From positions 1 through 8,043 of the forward strand of contig NZ_JBNMJV010000068.1 of the NCBI RefSeq assembly GCF_050874005.1: DNA of 8,043 nt, read 5' to 3'. The notes under the pieces are model-generated. The model made no database searches, was not told where the DNA came from, and saw only the letters and a program-made list of their open reading frames with translations. The DNA is from Huintestinicola sp050874005 (GTDB lineage: Bacteria; Bacillota; Clostridia; Oscillospirales; Ruminococcaceae). Below are positions 1 to 6,092 of the stretch, piece after piece; positions within the stretch are counted from its first letter, which is position 1; each line of letters begins with the position of its first letter. The translations under genes were made by a program, and so were the position numbers.

Positions 1-25
1 CCTAAAGGATCGGCTTGACAGAGCA
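1..25 (-). other. partial CRISPR spacer at window edge
   Basis: These 25 bases directly abut the most leader-distal visible repeat. Complete spacers here are 33-35 nt, so this is most simply the end of a further spacer cut by the window boundary, with the array continuing to the left. It could instead be the sequence just after the end of the array. The window alone cannot decide. Confidence 0.6.
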
Positions 26-527
26 ATTTCAACTCACACACCCCACACGGGGTGCGACGTTCACCGCCGTACAAATCCAGCAGGTACGCCGCATTTCAAC
101 TCACACACCCCACACGGGGTGCGACGGTTTCATCAGTACGTCATACAACAATTTTGCAAATTTCAACTCACACACCCCACACGGGGTGCGACGCATTCCC
201 CGATGATGTTAATACCGCTCTCAGGATTTCAACTCACACACCCCACACGGGGTGCGACTGTCCCCAAAGGCAAAGGCAGAGGTGCTTGGATTATTTCAAC
301 TCACACACCCCACACGGGGTGCGACGCAGAAATTCCTCTGCCGTTAAATACGCCATATCCATTTCAACTCACACACCCCACACGGGGTGCGACCATTTGA
401 CACTTTCGATGAAGCCAGAGCCGCCGCAATTTCAACTCACACACCCCACACGGGGTGCGACTTGGAGAAACTGTATGCGGATTTCAACTGTTCAATTTCA
501 ACTCACACACCCCACACGGGGTGCGAC
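26..527 (-). CRISPR. type I-C CRISPR array, 8 repeats, 7 full spacers
   Basis: Eight identical 33-bp direct repeats start at 26, 93, 160, 226, 293, 361, 429 and 495. The spacers between them are 34, 34, 33, 34, 35, 35 and 33 nt. Read on the minus strand the repeat begins GTCGCACCCC and ends GAGTTGAAAT, the usual type I-C form with a 3' end close to ATTGAAAY. That polarity, with cas2 and an AT-rich stretch on the high-coordinate side, places the leader at 528-676 and makes 462-494 the newest spacer. No repeat shows a mismatch, so the trailer-end decay often seen at old array ends is not reached in this window. Spacers would give crRNAs loaded onto the Cas5c/Cas7c/Cas8c/Cas11c complex encoded next door. 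Their targets cannot be identified from the window. Confidence 0.98.
495..527 (-). repeat. leader-proximal CRISPR repeat (unit structure)
   Basis: This is the first repeat after the leader and represents all eight. In crRNA sense, positions 3-10 (CGCACCCC) can pair with 15-22 (GGGGTGTG) around a GTGT loop, giving an 8-bp stem with one G-U pair. The last 11 nt (TGAGTTGAAAT) remain single-stranded. In characterised type I-C systems Cas5 cuts at the 3' base of the stem and leaves an 11-nt 5' handle. A cut after base 22 gives exactly that length here, so the repeat and the neighbouring Cas5c look matched. Confidence 0.85.
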
Positions 528-676
528 TCTATATGTAGTGCTAAAATAGAGCCGCCACCCATAAGTGGAGCGGACAAGACAATATAAATGTATATATTAT
601 TGTATATTCTACAATAATATACACAAAATGATATAACTCACCTGCACTTATCCGACATCAACCGGACTTCGCAGAC
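528..676 (-). promoter_or_regulatory. CRISPR leader
   Basis: These 149 non-coding bases lie between the cas2 stop codon and the first repeat, on the side indicated by repeat polarity. The middle (about 580-640) is very AT-rich, as leaders usually are. The region should contain the pre-crRNA promoter and the site where Cas1-Cas2 inserts new spacers at the first repeat. It also holds a perfect 12-bp inverted repeat (593-604 with 610-621, 5-nt loop). Nearer the array, 552-558 can pair with 565-573 as a 7-bp GC-rich hairpin with a 2-nt bulge. No rho-independent terminator separates cas2 from the array on the minus strand. Confidence 0.85.
599..626 (-). promoter_or_regulatory. candidate pre-crRNA promoter
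   Basis: On the minus strand TTGTGT (626-621) is followed after 16 bases by TACAAT (604-599). The -10 matches the sigma-A consensus at 5 of 6 bases and the -35 at about 3 of 6. Transcription would begin near 592, giving about 65 nt of leader RNA before the first repeat. The stretch is so AT-rich that other -10-like words exist, and the elements overlap the 593-621 inverted repeat, so the exact assignment is tentative. Confidence 0.35.
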
Positions 677-964
677 CTACAGAATAATAACCCCCTCGGG
701 ATCATAGGTCTCCTTGACCCCGAAATGCTCTATCTTATTCTGCCATTTGTTACCCAGATAATATATACGCAGGCTGTCACGGGAATTGTCAATAATTTTC
801 AGCAAACGGTCCTTGACTTTCAGAAATGTGCCGTAATCCACATCTATCTCGAAAACCGAATTCTGTACACGCTGACCGTAATTCACACATTCCTTGGCGA
901 TTTTTCTGAGTCTCGTCCTGCCTGCCTTATCCGTTGTGGAAACATCATAACTCACTAAAACCAT
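677..964 (-). CDS. cas2: Cas2, CRISPR adaptation protein
   Basis: This is a 95-aa protein, the usual Cas2 length. Cas2 dimers bridge two Cas1 dimers to form the integrase that inserts prespacers at the leader-repeat junction. The N-terminus reads MVLVSYDVST, a first beta strand ending in the conserved Asp (D7) of the ferredoxin-like fold. The Cas2-typical VQNSVFEIDV and a DSLRIYYLG strand follow. A TTG one codon upstream is in frame, but the ATG at 964 is preferred. A GGGGGTG element (976-982) lies 11 nt upstream of that ATG, a weak Shine-Dalgarno. The gene starts 19 nt after the cas1 stop, so it is surely in the same transcript. It is the last cas gene before the leader. Family assignment is firm; the start could shift by one codon. 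Confidence 0.97.
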   Translation of the reverse strand: MVLVSYDVSTTDKAGRTRLRKIAKECVNYGQRVQNSVFEIDVDYGTFLKVKDRLLKIIDNSRDSLRIYYLGNKWQNKIEHFGVKETYDPEGVIIL

Positions 965-983
965 CAAACCGAAAACACCCCCG

Positions 984-2036
984 TCACTTCAGCAAAAACG
1001 ACGGATACTCATCAATTTCACCCCTGATAAATTTAGCAAGCAAACTGCTCTGAACAAAGGGCAGAAGGCCCAAAGGTATCTTCTGTTTAAGATACGGATG
1101 AACTATTACGGACCGCTTTTTCTCCTGCCATAAGGTCAAGACTTTTTTCTTGCCTTCCTTAGTGAGCATAACAGCCCCGCTTACCTGAGTCTCGAAATCC
1201 TCCGCCTTGATCTGCCTGAGATTTATGATAGTTAAAACAAGTCTCTCGATAATGAACCTTGCCTCCTCTACAAGATCGCAGGCAAGAGAGCTCCGCCCGG
1301 GCCGCAGCTCGTGATAATACCCAACATAACTGTCAAGCCCCACACTTTCAAGAGCCGCCGCAAAATCGCAGGTGTAAATGGTATACAAGTAAGATAACAG
1401 AGCATTTATCCTGTCAAGAGGCGGACGCTTCGTGCGGTATGCCATTCTGAAATCCTCCCTCTGCTTCACAAGCATACGGTCAAACACATCAAAATAAGCC
1501 TTAGCCGCACTGCCCTCCGCTCCGAGGATCTCAAGCTTGTCGTTATATCCGAAAACAGCCTCCGCAGACTCACCGAGACGGCGGATACAAGCACTCACCG
1601 AACCGTCATTATCAATCTCGGGATAATCCCTGAGCGACCTTTTAAGGACAGCGCAGGAATTTGCAAGCTTTGCCGCCACAGTATTTCTGATAAGCCCGAG
1701 AGTTTTTTGGTTGATAGCGTCCTCCTCCCCGGAAAACAGCTTTATCTGAGCAGTCCTAAGCAGAACATTTCCTCTTGTCGTTCCCTGAAGTCTTCCCAAA
1801 AATCTGCCCTGAGGAGAGATAAAATTCAGCGCAATCCCACATTCACACAGCTTTCCCATCAAAGCAGGAGAACAGCCAAGGTATGAAAAGCAGAACACAG
1901 ACTCCAGATTTGCAAAAGGCATACGGAACACCTGCTCATCGGACATCTTAATAACGATATTTTCCCCGTCCAGAGACAGATAAGCGTCCTCCTCGGTAAT
2001 ATAAAGAGTATTCAGCAGTTTTTTTATCTCTATCAC
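984..2036 (-). CDS. cas1: Cas1, CRISPR integrase (type I-C)
   Basis: This is a 350-aa, full-length Cas1, the metal-dependent integrase subunit of the Cas1-Cas2 adaptation complex. The N-terminal beta-rich domain starts with KKLLNTLYIT and AYLSLDGENIV, typical of I-C Cas1. The catalytic alpha-helical domain keeps all three metal ligands: E174 in LGAEGSAAKAYF, H242 in YYHELRPGRSS, and D254 in LACDLVEEAR. The start is GTG at 2036, three bases after the cas4 stop. GGAG (2043-2046), inside the end of cas4, lies 6 nt upstream of that GTG, so translation is probably coupled to cas4. No frameshift or missing motif is seen, so the protein is expected to be active. In I-C systems Cas1 works with the adjacent Cas4 to select and trim PAM-containing prespacers. 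Confidence 0.98.
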   Translation of the reverse strand: MIEIKKLLNTLYITEEDAYLSLDGENIVIKMSDEQVFRMPFANLESVFCFSYLGCSPALMGKLCECGIALNFISPQGRFLGRLQGTTRGNVLLRTAQIKLFSGEEDAINQKTLGLIRNTVAAKLANSCAVLKRSLRDYPEIDNDGSVSACIRRLGESAEAVFGYNDKLEILGAEGSAAKAYFDVFDRMLVKQREDFRMAYRTKRPPLDRINALLSYLYTIYTCDFAAALESVGLDSYVGYYHELRPGRSSLACDLVEEARFIIERLVLTIINLRQIKAEDFETQVSGAVMLTKEGKKKVLTLWQEKKRSVIVHPYLKQKIPLGLLPFVQSSLLAKFIRGEIDEYPSFLLK

Positions 2037-2039
2037 CCC

Positions 2040-2705
2040 TCACTCCGCCAGCATCTGACGGATATTATCCTTCACGCTGTAGCTTTCGCATTTTGGCATA
2101 CATACATTTTCCAGAGAACAGCCGCTGCAGCGCTGACCCTTTTTACGAAGAGGTATCTCTCCGCTTTCGAGAATATCCCTCATCTGAGAAATAAGCCCCG
2201 TTACACGCTCATAGTATTTATCATACTCGCTGTCAAAGGGCAGAACAGTACGTTTCCTGACGTCTGCATAATAAACCGCCCCTTTGCAGTTACAGCCAAA
2301 AACCTTGTCAGCGCAAAGCTTCTGAGCAAAAACCTGCACCGCATCGGGCAGAGATATCTCGCCATTTTTAGGACGAGTAGGCTTATACTCAACTAACGTC
2401 ACCGTATAATTTTTCCCGTCTTTGCCTATGTAGTCACCGTTTTTGTCGGGAGCGAACTCAATGCAGTCGGAGACGCCGTAAATATCCAGCTCGTCATTGT
2501 ACAAGGTCACAGCCGTCATTGAATACCCGTTCCTGCACATTCCCCGTTCACCGCTGTGTACACGTTCGTGGATAATATTTCCCATTACCACCGAAGCATT
2601 TTCCGCCCAGTCCCCGTTTATTTCCAAAAGCCCGAACCGCCTCGGGCAATACAGAAAATGCTGTATCGCCCTGATATTGACGGAACGTTTATCACAGCTT
2701 TTCAA
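2040..2705 (-). CDS. cas4: Cas4, Fe-S RecB-like nuclease for spacer acquisition
   Basis: This is a 221-aa Cas4. Cas4 binds a 4Fe-4S cluster and trims the PAM-side 3' overhang of prespacers, so that new spacers are correct in length and orientation. Visible cluster ligands are C20 in FLYCPRRFGL and the C-terminal set C193, C196 and C202 (RCSGCSLENVC), with a further C206. RecB-type nuclease residues are H46 (IIHERVH), D80 (GVSDCIEF) and E106/K108 (VEYKPTRP). The likely start is TTG at 2705, overlapping the end of cas7 by 14 bp, with AAGGTG (2715-2720) 9 nt upstream. No ATG lies before the C20 motif. The overlap points to translational coupling with cas7. Identity is certain; the non-ATG start is probable. 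Confidence 0.96.
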   Translation of the reverse strand: MKSCDKRSVNIRAIQHFLYCPRRFGLLEINGDWAENASVVMGNIIHERVHSGERGMCRNGYSMTAVTLYNDELDIYGVSDCIEFAPDKNGDYIGKDGKNYTVTLVEYKPTRPKNGEISLPDAVQVFAQKLCADKVFGCNCKGAVYYADVRKRTVLPFDSEYDKYYERVTGLISQMRDILESGEIPLRKKGQRCSGCSLENVCMPKCESYSVKDNIRQMLAE

Positions 2706-3567
2706 TCAGCTCAACACCTTCGGGCATATTTCTGTCAACGGTGATAACATAGTCCGAAAAGCTTCTGGGAACACGCTTTTCCTCGGTGGGAGTAAATGTG
2801 CAGCTTATCTTGTCGGTCAGGATATGTGCAGGACAGTTTCCAAGAGCATTTGAATGCTTGAAAACATACAGCTTTCTCATACACATCTTTCCCCTTGCAG
2901 CGCTTCTGTCGTGCTCAAACATATTGATTATTGCAGTCCATAAAAGCTCCAGATCGTCCTCGGAAAAGCCTGTGACCTTCTGAGCAAGCATTGCCGAAAT
3001 ATAGCCCTCTGCACGGTAAAGTCCGTAAGGAACATAATGCTTTTTGCCCATTTCCGTGCGCTTGCCCTTGTCATTGAAATCGCCGTCTGTAGTAATAGCC
3101 TGTCTTGTAACGGTAATATCCTGCTCAAAAACAGGGTCAAGGCTCTTTGCGAAATTTATCTGAACAGGACCTCTTACAATTCCGCAGGGGTCGTCACCCG
3201 TACTCATTACAGCGCCAAATGTACGTACATCAAAGTAATTTTCGCACATATACTTTCTTGCCCGCTCCACATCATCGGCATTTTTGCCCTTCTGCTTCTT
3301 TTCAAGACCGCACTCCTCATAAGCTGCAGTAAACTTGGAATTAAGAGAACGGTCTGCCTTGATAAGAATGTTATAGCCCGGCTCACCCTCCTTGAATATC
3401 TCCACAAAATTGCGTATCTTTCTCTTGAGGCAAACGTCTGTCACAATGCCGTGAGCAGTTTCCGAGTCAATTCTCGGGAGATTACCCGCATCGGGGTCAC
3501 CGTTGGGGTTGCCGTTCTCAACATCAAAGAGCATTACAAATTCGTATCTGTTTTCAATAGCTGACAT
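2692..3567 (-). CDS. cas7: Cas7c (Csd2), Cascade backbone subunit
   Basis: This is a 291-aa Cas7 of the I-C type. Several copies polymerise along the crRNA spacer and form the filament of the interference complex in the cytoplasm. Family motifs occur in order: NGNPNGDPDAGNLPRID (18-34), DVRTFGAVMSTG (113-124), GPVQINFAKSLDPVF (133-147), MGKKHYVPYGLYRAEGYIS (173-191) and FEHDRSAARG (217-226). The length is normal and the frame is intact. The ATG at 3567 has AAGGAAG (3576-3582) 8 nt upstream, a good ribosome binding site that suits a subunit needed in excess. The gene begins 31 bp after the cas8c stop, the largest gap inside the operon, and its end overlaps the start of cas4. Confidence 0.98.
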   Translation of the reverse strand: MSAIENRYEFVMLFDVENGNPNGDPDAGNLPRIDSETAHGIVTDVCLKRKIRNFVEIFKEGEPGYNILIKADRSLNSKFTAAYEECGLEKKQKGKNADDVERARKYMCENYFDVRTFGAVMSTGDDPCGIVRGPVQINFAKSLDPVFEQDITVTRQAITTDGDFNDKGKRTEMGKKHYVPYGLYRAEGYISAMLAQKVTGFSEDDLELLWTAIINMFEHDRSAARGKMCMRKLYVFKHSNALGNCPAHILTDKISCTFTPTEEKRVPRSFSDYVITVDRNMPEGVELIEKL

Positions 3568-3598
3568 AATAAAAACTTCCTTTCAAATCACAATATCA

Positions 3599-3955
3599 TT
3601 ATTTATCCGAACCCTCAGCAGCTTTCTTTTTGAGGAAAAACTGCTGATAATAACCGATTATAAACGCACCCTGCTCCTCAATGGAAAGAGCGGACGGGAA
3701 ATTCCCCTCCATAAGATTTATTATCTCTCCCATAAGATAGTTGTAATAATCGCTGTCCAGCTTTTTGAGATGGTTCTGAGCCAGCATCATAAGTCTTGGA
3801 AAAACAACCGAAGGCTTTGAGCAGGCAGCCGCAAAATAAGAGTCCTTAATGGTTGAATTCAGGTCTCCCTGAGCGTCCCTCTGAATTTTCTCAAGAACAG
3901 CGAAAAGCCGTCCGCAGAGATACGCCTTATCCTTTCTGTTTTCGTCAAGTGCCAC
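3599..3955 (-). CDS. cas11c: Cas11c small subunit from internal start within cas8c
   Basis: In characterised type I-C systems the small subunit Cas11 is made by independent translation from inside cas8c and shares its C-terminus. Here an in-frame GTG (codon 476 of cas8c, 3955-3953) is preceded by a near-perfect Shine-Dalgarno, AAGGAGG, with an 8-nt spacer. The product would be 118 aa, beginning VALDENRKDKAYLCGRLF (initiator read as Met) and ending with the GYYQQFFLKKK tail. That size fits the roughly 120-aa Cas11c. The segment is predicted to be mainly helical, as expected for a subunit lining the belly of Cascade and stabilising the R-loop. The start codon and ribosome site are seen directly. 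Translation is inferred from the family precedent. Confidence 0.8.
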   Translation of the reverse strand: MALDENRKDKAYLCGRLFAVLEKIQRDAQGDLNSTIKDSYFAAACSKPSVVFPRLMMLAQNHLKKLDSDYYNYLMGEIINLMEGNFPSALSIEEQGAFIIGYYQQFFLKKKAAEGSDK

Positions 3956-5380
3956 TGTAAATTCCTCCTTATAATTTCTGTTAAGGCACGCCTTTATAAT
4001 TCCGACACGCCTTGAATTTATTTTTCTGTAGGGCTTGTCCTCGGTATCGCTGTCTGTCTTTACTCTGTTTATCACTGCCGCCAGCAGACTGTCGGGATAT
4101 CTTCGCCCTAAAAAGATACTGTCCATCAGAGCCGATATAAGAGGCGGCGGAGCCTGCTCCTTCGAAACGGGCGATACAAGCTCAGCCGTAAGCTGAGATA
4201 CGGTAACAGGCTTGTCTCCCGAACCCATAGAAATATCCCTCTGATGTCTCAGCACATTTTCAAGTATCTTTCCGAATGAATCTCTGTAACAGAATTTCAT
4301 ACAAACTCTCGAGGAGTTAGGAACAAGTCCCGCCACATAATAATCCGCCGAACCGTCCGTTACTATCTCGTTTATGTCCAGAGCGTCGCCCTTTTGTATA
4401 TGTGCCATAACCGACTGTATCTGAGGCTCAAGCTTATCTGCATTTATGCTGTCGTCAAAGGCAAAGAACCGCAGGAAAGCGTCCTCCTTTTCCGAATTTT
4501 TGTCTGCGGCGAAGAATATGACCGTCATCGAGTCAATATAAGCCTTGTTTGTAAATTTCTGAGTGTTGGGGTCGGTGTGAGACGTAAGATAGTTGAAAGC
4601 CTCCGTATATTTGGACATCGACTCCTCGGAAATATTGCTTGTGTAAGCCTTTGTTTTCCCGTAGGACTCCCCTGCCGTGCTGTTAACGCATACGAAGGTG
4701 CCTGCTTTCTGACCGAGAATACCCTTGACGTTATTATGAAGCTGAGCAATCTTTCCTCTTTTGCCCGATACCGCACAAATCTCGTCATCATCGGAGCTTT
4801 CCTCTGCTGCATTTTCTGAGCGTATTTTCTGTACAATACAGTCCGCTTCCTGAAGAGGCTTACCTGCAAATCCATCCTGTATAAAATAAAATCCTGCGTC
4901 TTTAAGATTTTTTCCGAGACTCAGAATTAACGGATTTTCCGTTTCATCTTCGGGAACAAAGTCTGTCAGAAAATTTCTGAAAGCATTTACCAAAGGTTCG
5001 TCCATACCCTCGATAAACTCAAGATTTTTCTCCTTGAATTTGTCATTGGCAAGCTTGTCTGTCACCGAAAGAGTGTTGGTGTCGGGGTCATAGGAAAGCC
5101 CGAAAATATACTTCCCTCTGTGGTCAATTCTGTAAGCCTTAATTGACGTGGATTTTTCCCTGAAAGGGAACCTGCACATAACAGGCTCGTACTCCGTTTT
5201 GACCTTTCCCTTCTTGTCGGTAACAGTCCTTTCCCGCCGTATGTCCGTAATGCCCGTTATCCTTCCCTCGGGTGAAAGCGAAACAGCATACTGTATAGGA
5301 ACAGCGGAAAAACCCTTTTCGATGACCTTCCCCTCCGCCGCCAGCACATCATAAAAATCGCACAGCGCCTTTATAAGCAT
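3599..5380 (-). CDS. cas8c: Cas8c (Csd1), Cascade large subunit
   Basis: This is a 593-aa Cas8c, the large subunit that recognises the PAM, opens target DNA and recruits Cas3. It matches the family in length and in landmarks. CAVSGKRGKIAQLHNNVKGI (202-221) corresponds to the Csd1 C-x-V-S/T-G ... LH..-(I/V)KG block. RRYPDSLLAAVINRVK (426-441) and INSRRVGIIKACLNR (454-468) follow, and near the C-terminus EEQGAFIIGYYQQ (568-580). An acidic patch (about 189-200) just before the C-x-V-S-G block looks like a variable surface loop. The ATG at 5380 overlaps the end of cas5 by 10 bp and has a strong AGGAGGG (5388-5394) 7 nt upstream. The last 118 codons probably also encode Cas11c from an internal start, listed separately. 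Confidence 0.97.
   Translation of the reverse strand: MLIKALCDFYDVLAAEGKVIEKGFSAVPIQYAVSLSPEGRITGITDIRRERTVTDKKGKVKTEYEPVMCRFPFREKSTSIKAYRIDHRGKYIFGLSYDPDTNTLSVTDKLANDKFKEKNLEFIEGMDEPLVNAFRNFLTDFVPEDETENPLILSLGKNLKDAGFYFIQDGFAGKPLQEADCIVQKIRSENAAEESSDDDEICAVSGKRGKIAQLHNNVKGILGQKAGTFVCVNSTAGESYGKTKAYTSNISEESMSKYTEAFNYLTSHTDPNTQKFTNKAYIDSMTVIFFAADKNSEKEDAFLRFFAFDDSINADKLEPQIQSVMAHIQKGDALDINEIVTDGSADYYVAGLVPNSSRVCMKFCYRDSFGKILENVLRHQRDISMGSGDKPVTVSQLTAELVSPVSKEQAPPPLISALMDSIFLGRRYPDSLLAAVINRVKTDSDTEDKPYRKINSRRVGIIKACLNRNYKEEFTVALDENRKDKAYLCGRLFAVLEKIQRDAQGDLNSTIKDSYFAAACSKPSVVFPRLMMLAQNHLKKLDSDYYNYLMGEIINLMEGNFPSALSIEEQGAFIIGYYQQFFLKKKAAEGSDK
3964..3970 (-). promoter_or_regulatory. internal Shine-Dalgarno for cas11c
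   Basis: On the minus strand AAGGAGG spans the cas8c codons for Tyr-Lys-Glu-Glu and ends 8 nt before the GTG at 3955. It is at least as good as the sites in front of cas8c and cas7. Inside a coding sequence such a site is unusual unless it is used. Confidence 0.8.
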
Positions 5381-6087
5381 AGCGTATCCCTCCTGTACCT
5401 TGCCACATCAATGACCCCGTCTATCAGATGAGGGTGATAATAAACAGCGTCCGCATCGTCGGAAAATTTGCCGTTAACGGGAATGCCCCCGTCCTTGAAT
5501 TTCATACCGTAAAGCATAATTCCCAGGTCTCTGTCCCCCGCCAGCGCAGGCGATATCTCATCAAGAGGAAACTCGTCAACAAGCCTTATGCTTTTAACGG
5601 AAAACTCCCTGCACCCGAAAACAGGCTGCTTGAAGCATTGACCGTTTCTGAGACGTCTCAGCAGGATATTGTAATGCTTCTCCTCGCCCTCGTCCTCATT
5701 GTCGCTTTTTATCCCCGTCAGCTCAAAGTGAAATTCAATGCCGTACCGAACATTTTTCAGTACCATTCCCGCCCTCTGACTGATGTTTTCCTTGGTGTAT
5801 ATCTCGGGGCTTTCGCCGCCGTTCATAGCACTTTTCACCTTATTAAAGGATATCTTTTCCTTGACCTCATTGCGCCTGATATTCTCAAATTCAATAGGAT
5901 TAAAAACCACCAGACGGTCTATTACATACCTGATCGCCGGCTTCCAGTAAATGCATTTTATCATACCCTCAAGCGCCCCCGGAGTGGGAACATCATAGCT
6001 CACTCTTTCTATTTTTTGCTCCGGTCTTGTAAAGCAAGCATAATCCCCATCAGCAATTATCTTAAATCCATAGCCCAATTTTATCAT
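5371..6087 (-). CDS. cas5: Cas5c (Cas5d), crRNA-processing endonuclease
   Basis: This is a 238-aa Cas5 of the I-C type. Unlike most Cas5 proteins, the I-C form cleaves pre-crRNA in the repeat and stays bound to the 5' handle, so no Cas6 is needed, and none is seen here. The catalytic triad known from the Bacillus halodurans protein (Tyr, Lys, His) is present: Y47 in IYWKP and K137-H138 in EEKHYNILL. The N-terminus GDYACFTRPEQKIERVSYDVPTP is typical. The start is ambiguous. A TTG at 6096 overlaps the cas3 stop, the ATG at 6087 has AAAGGA directly against it, and a TTG at 6078 (MGYGFKI...) has the same AAAGGA 9 nt upstream and the most family-like N-terminus. The ATG is given as the conservative choice. 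The gene follows the cas3 stop by 5 bp and overlaps cas8c by 10 bp. Confidence 0.96.
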   Translation of the reverse strand: MIKLGYGFKIIADGDYACFTRPEQKIERVSYDVPTPGALEGMIKCIYWKPAIRYVIDRLVVFNPIEFENIRRNEVKEKISFNKVKSAMNGGESPEIYTKENISQRAGMVLKNVRYGIEFHFELTGIKSDNEDEGEEKHYNILLRRLRNGQCFKQPVFGCREFSVKSIRLVDEFPLDEISPALAGDRDLGIMLYGMKFKDGGIPVNGKFSDDADAVYYHPHLIDGVIDVARYRRDTLCL

Positions 6088-6092
6088 TCCTT

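Noticed and set aside
15..549. Plus-strand open frames running through the array (repeating THPTRGAT or THTPHTGCD peptides)
   Set aside because: The peptide periodicity simply translates the 33-bp CRISPR repeats. The frames stay open because the repeat lacks stops, and no start context or family similarity supports a gene.
541..575. Degenerate ninth CRISPR repeat in the leader
   Set aside because: The ACCC...GTGG...GGAC pattern resembles a repeat only at about 11 of 25 positions and is out of phase with the roughly 67-bp repeat period.
593..621. AT-rich palindrome in the leader read as a transcription terminator after cas2
   Set aside because: The stem has almost no G-C pairs and no T run follows it on either strand, so it would not terminate. 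It fits a leader element better.
3037..3564. 175-codon plus-strand open frame opposite cas7, and similar antisense frames in cas8c and cas3
   Set aside because: They are shadows of well-supported genes. Their predicted peptides show no domains and no consistent ribosome sites.
4110..4165. Alternative Cas11c start at the cas8c ATG for Met419 (about 4124)
   Set aside because: An AAGGAG lies upstream, but about 30 nt away from this ATG. The AAGGAGG-8-GTG at 3955 has correct spacing and gives the expected product size.
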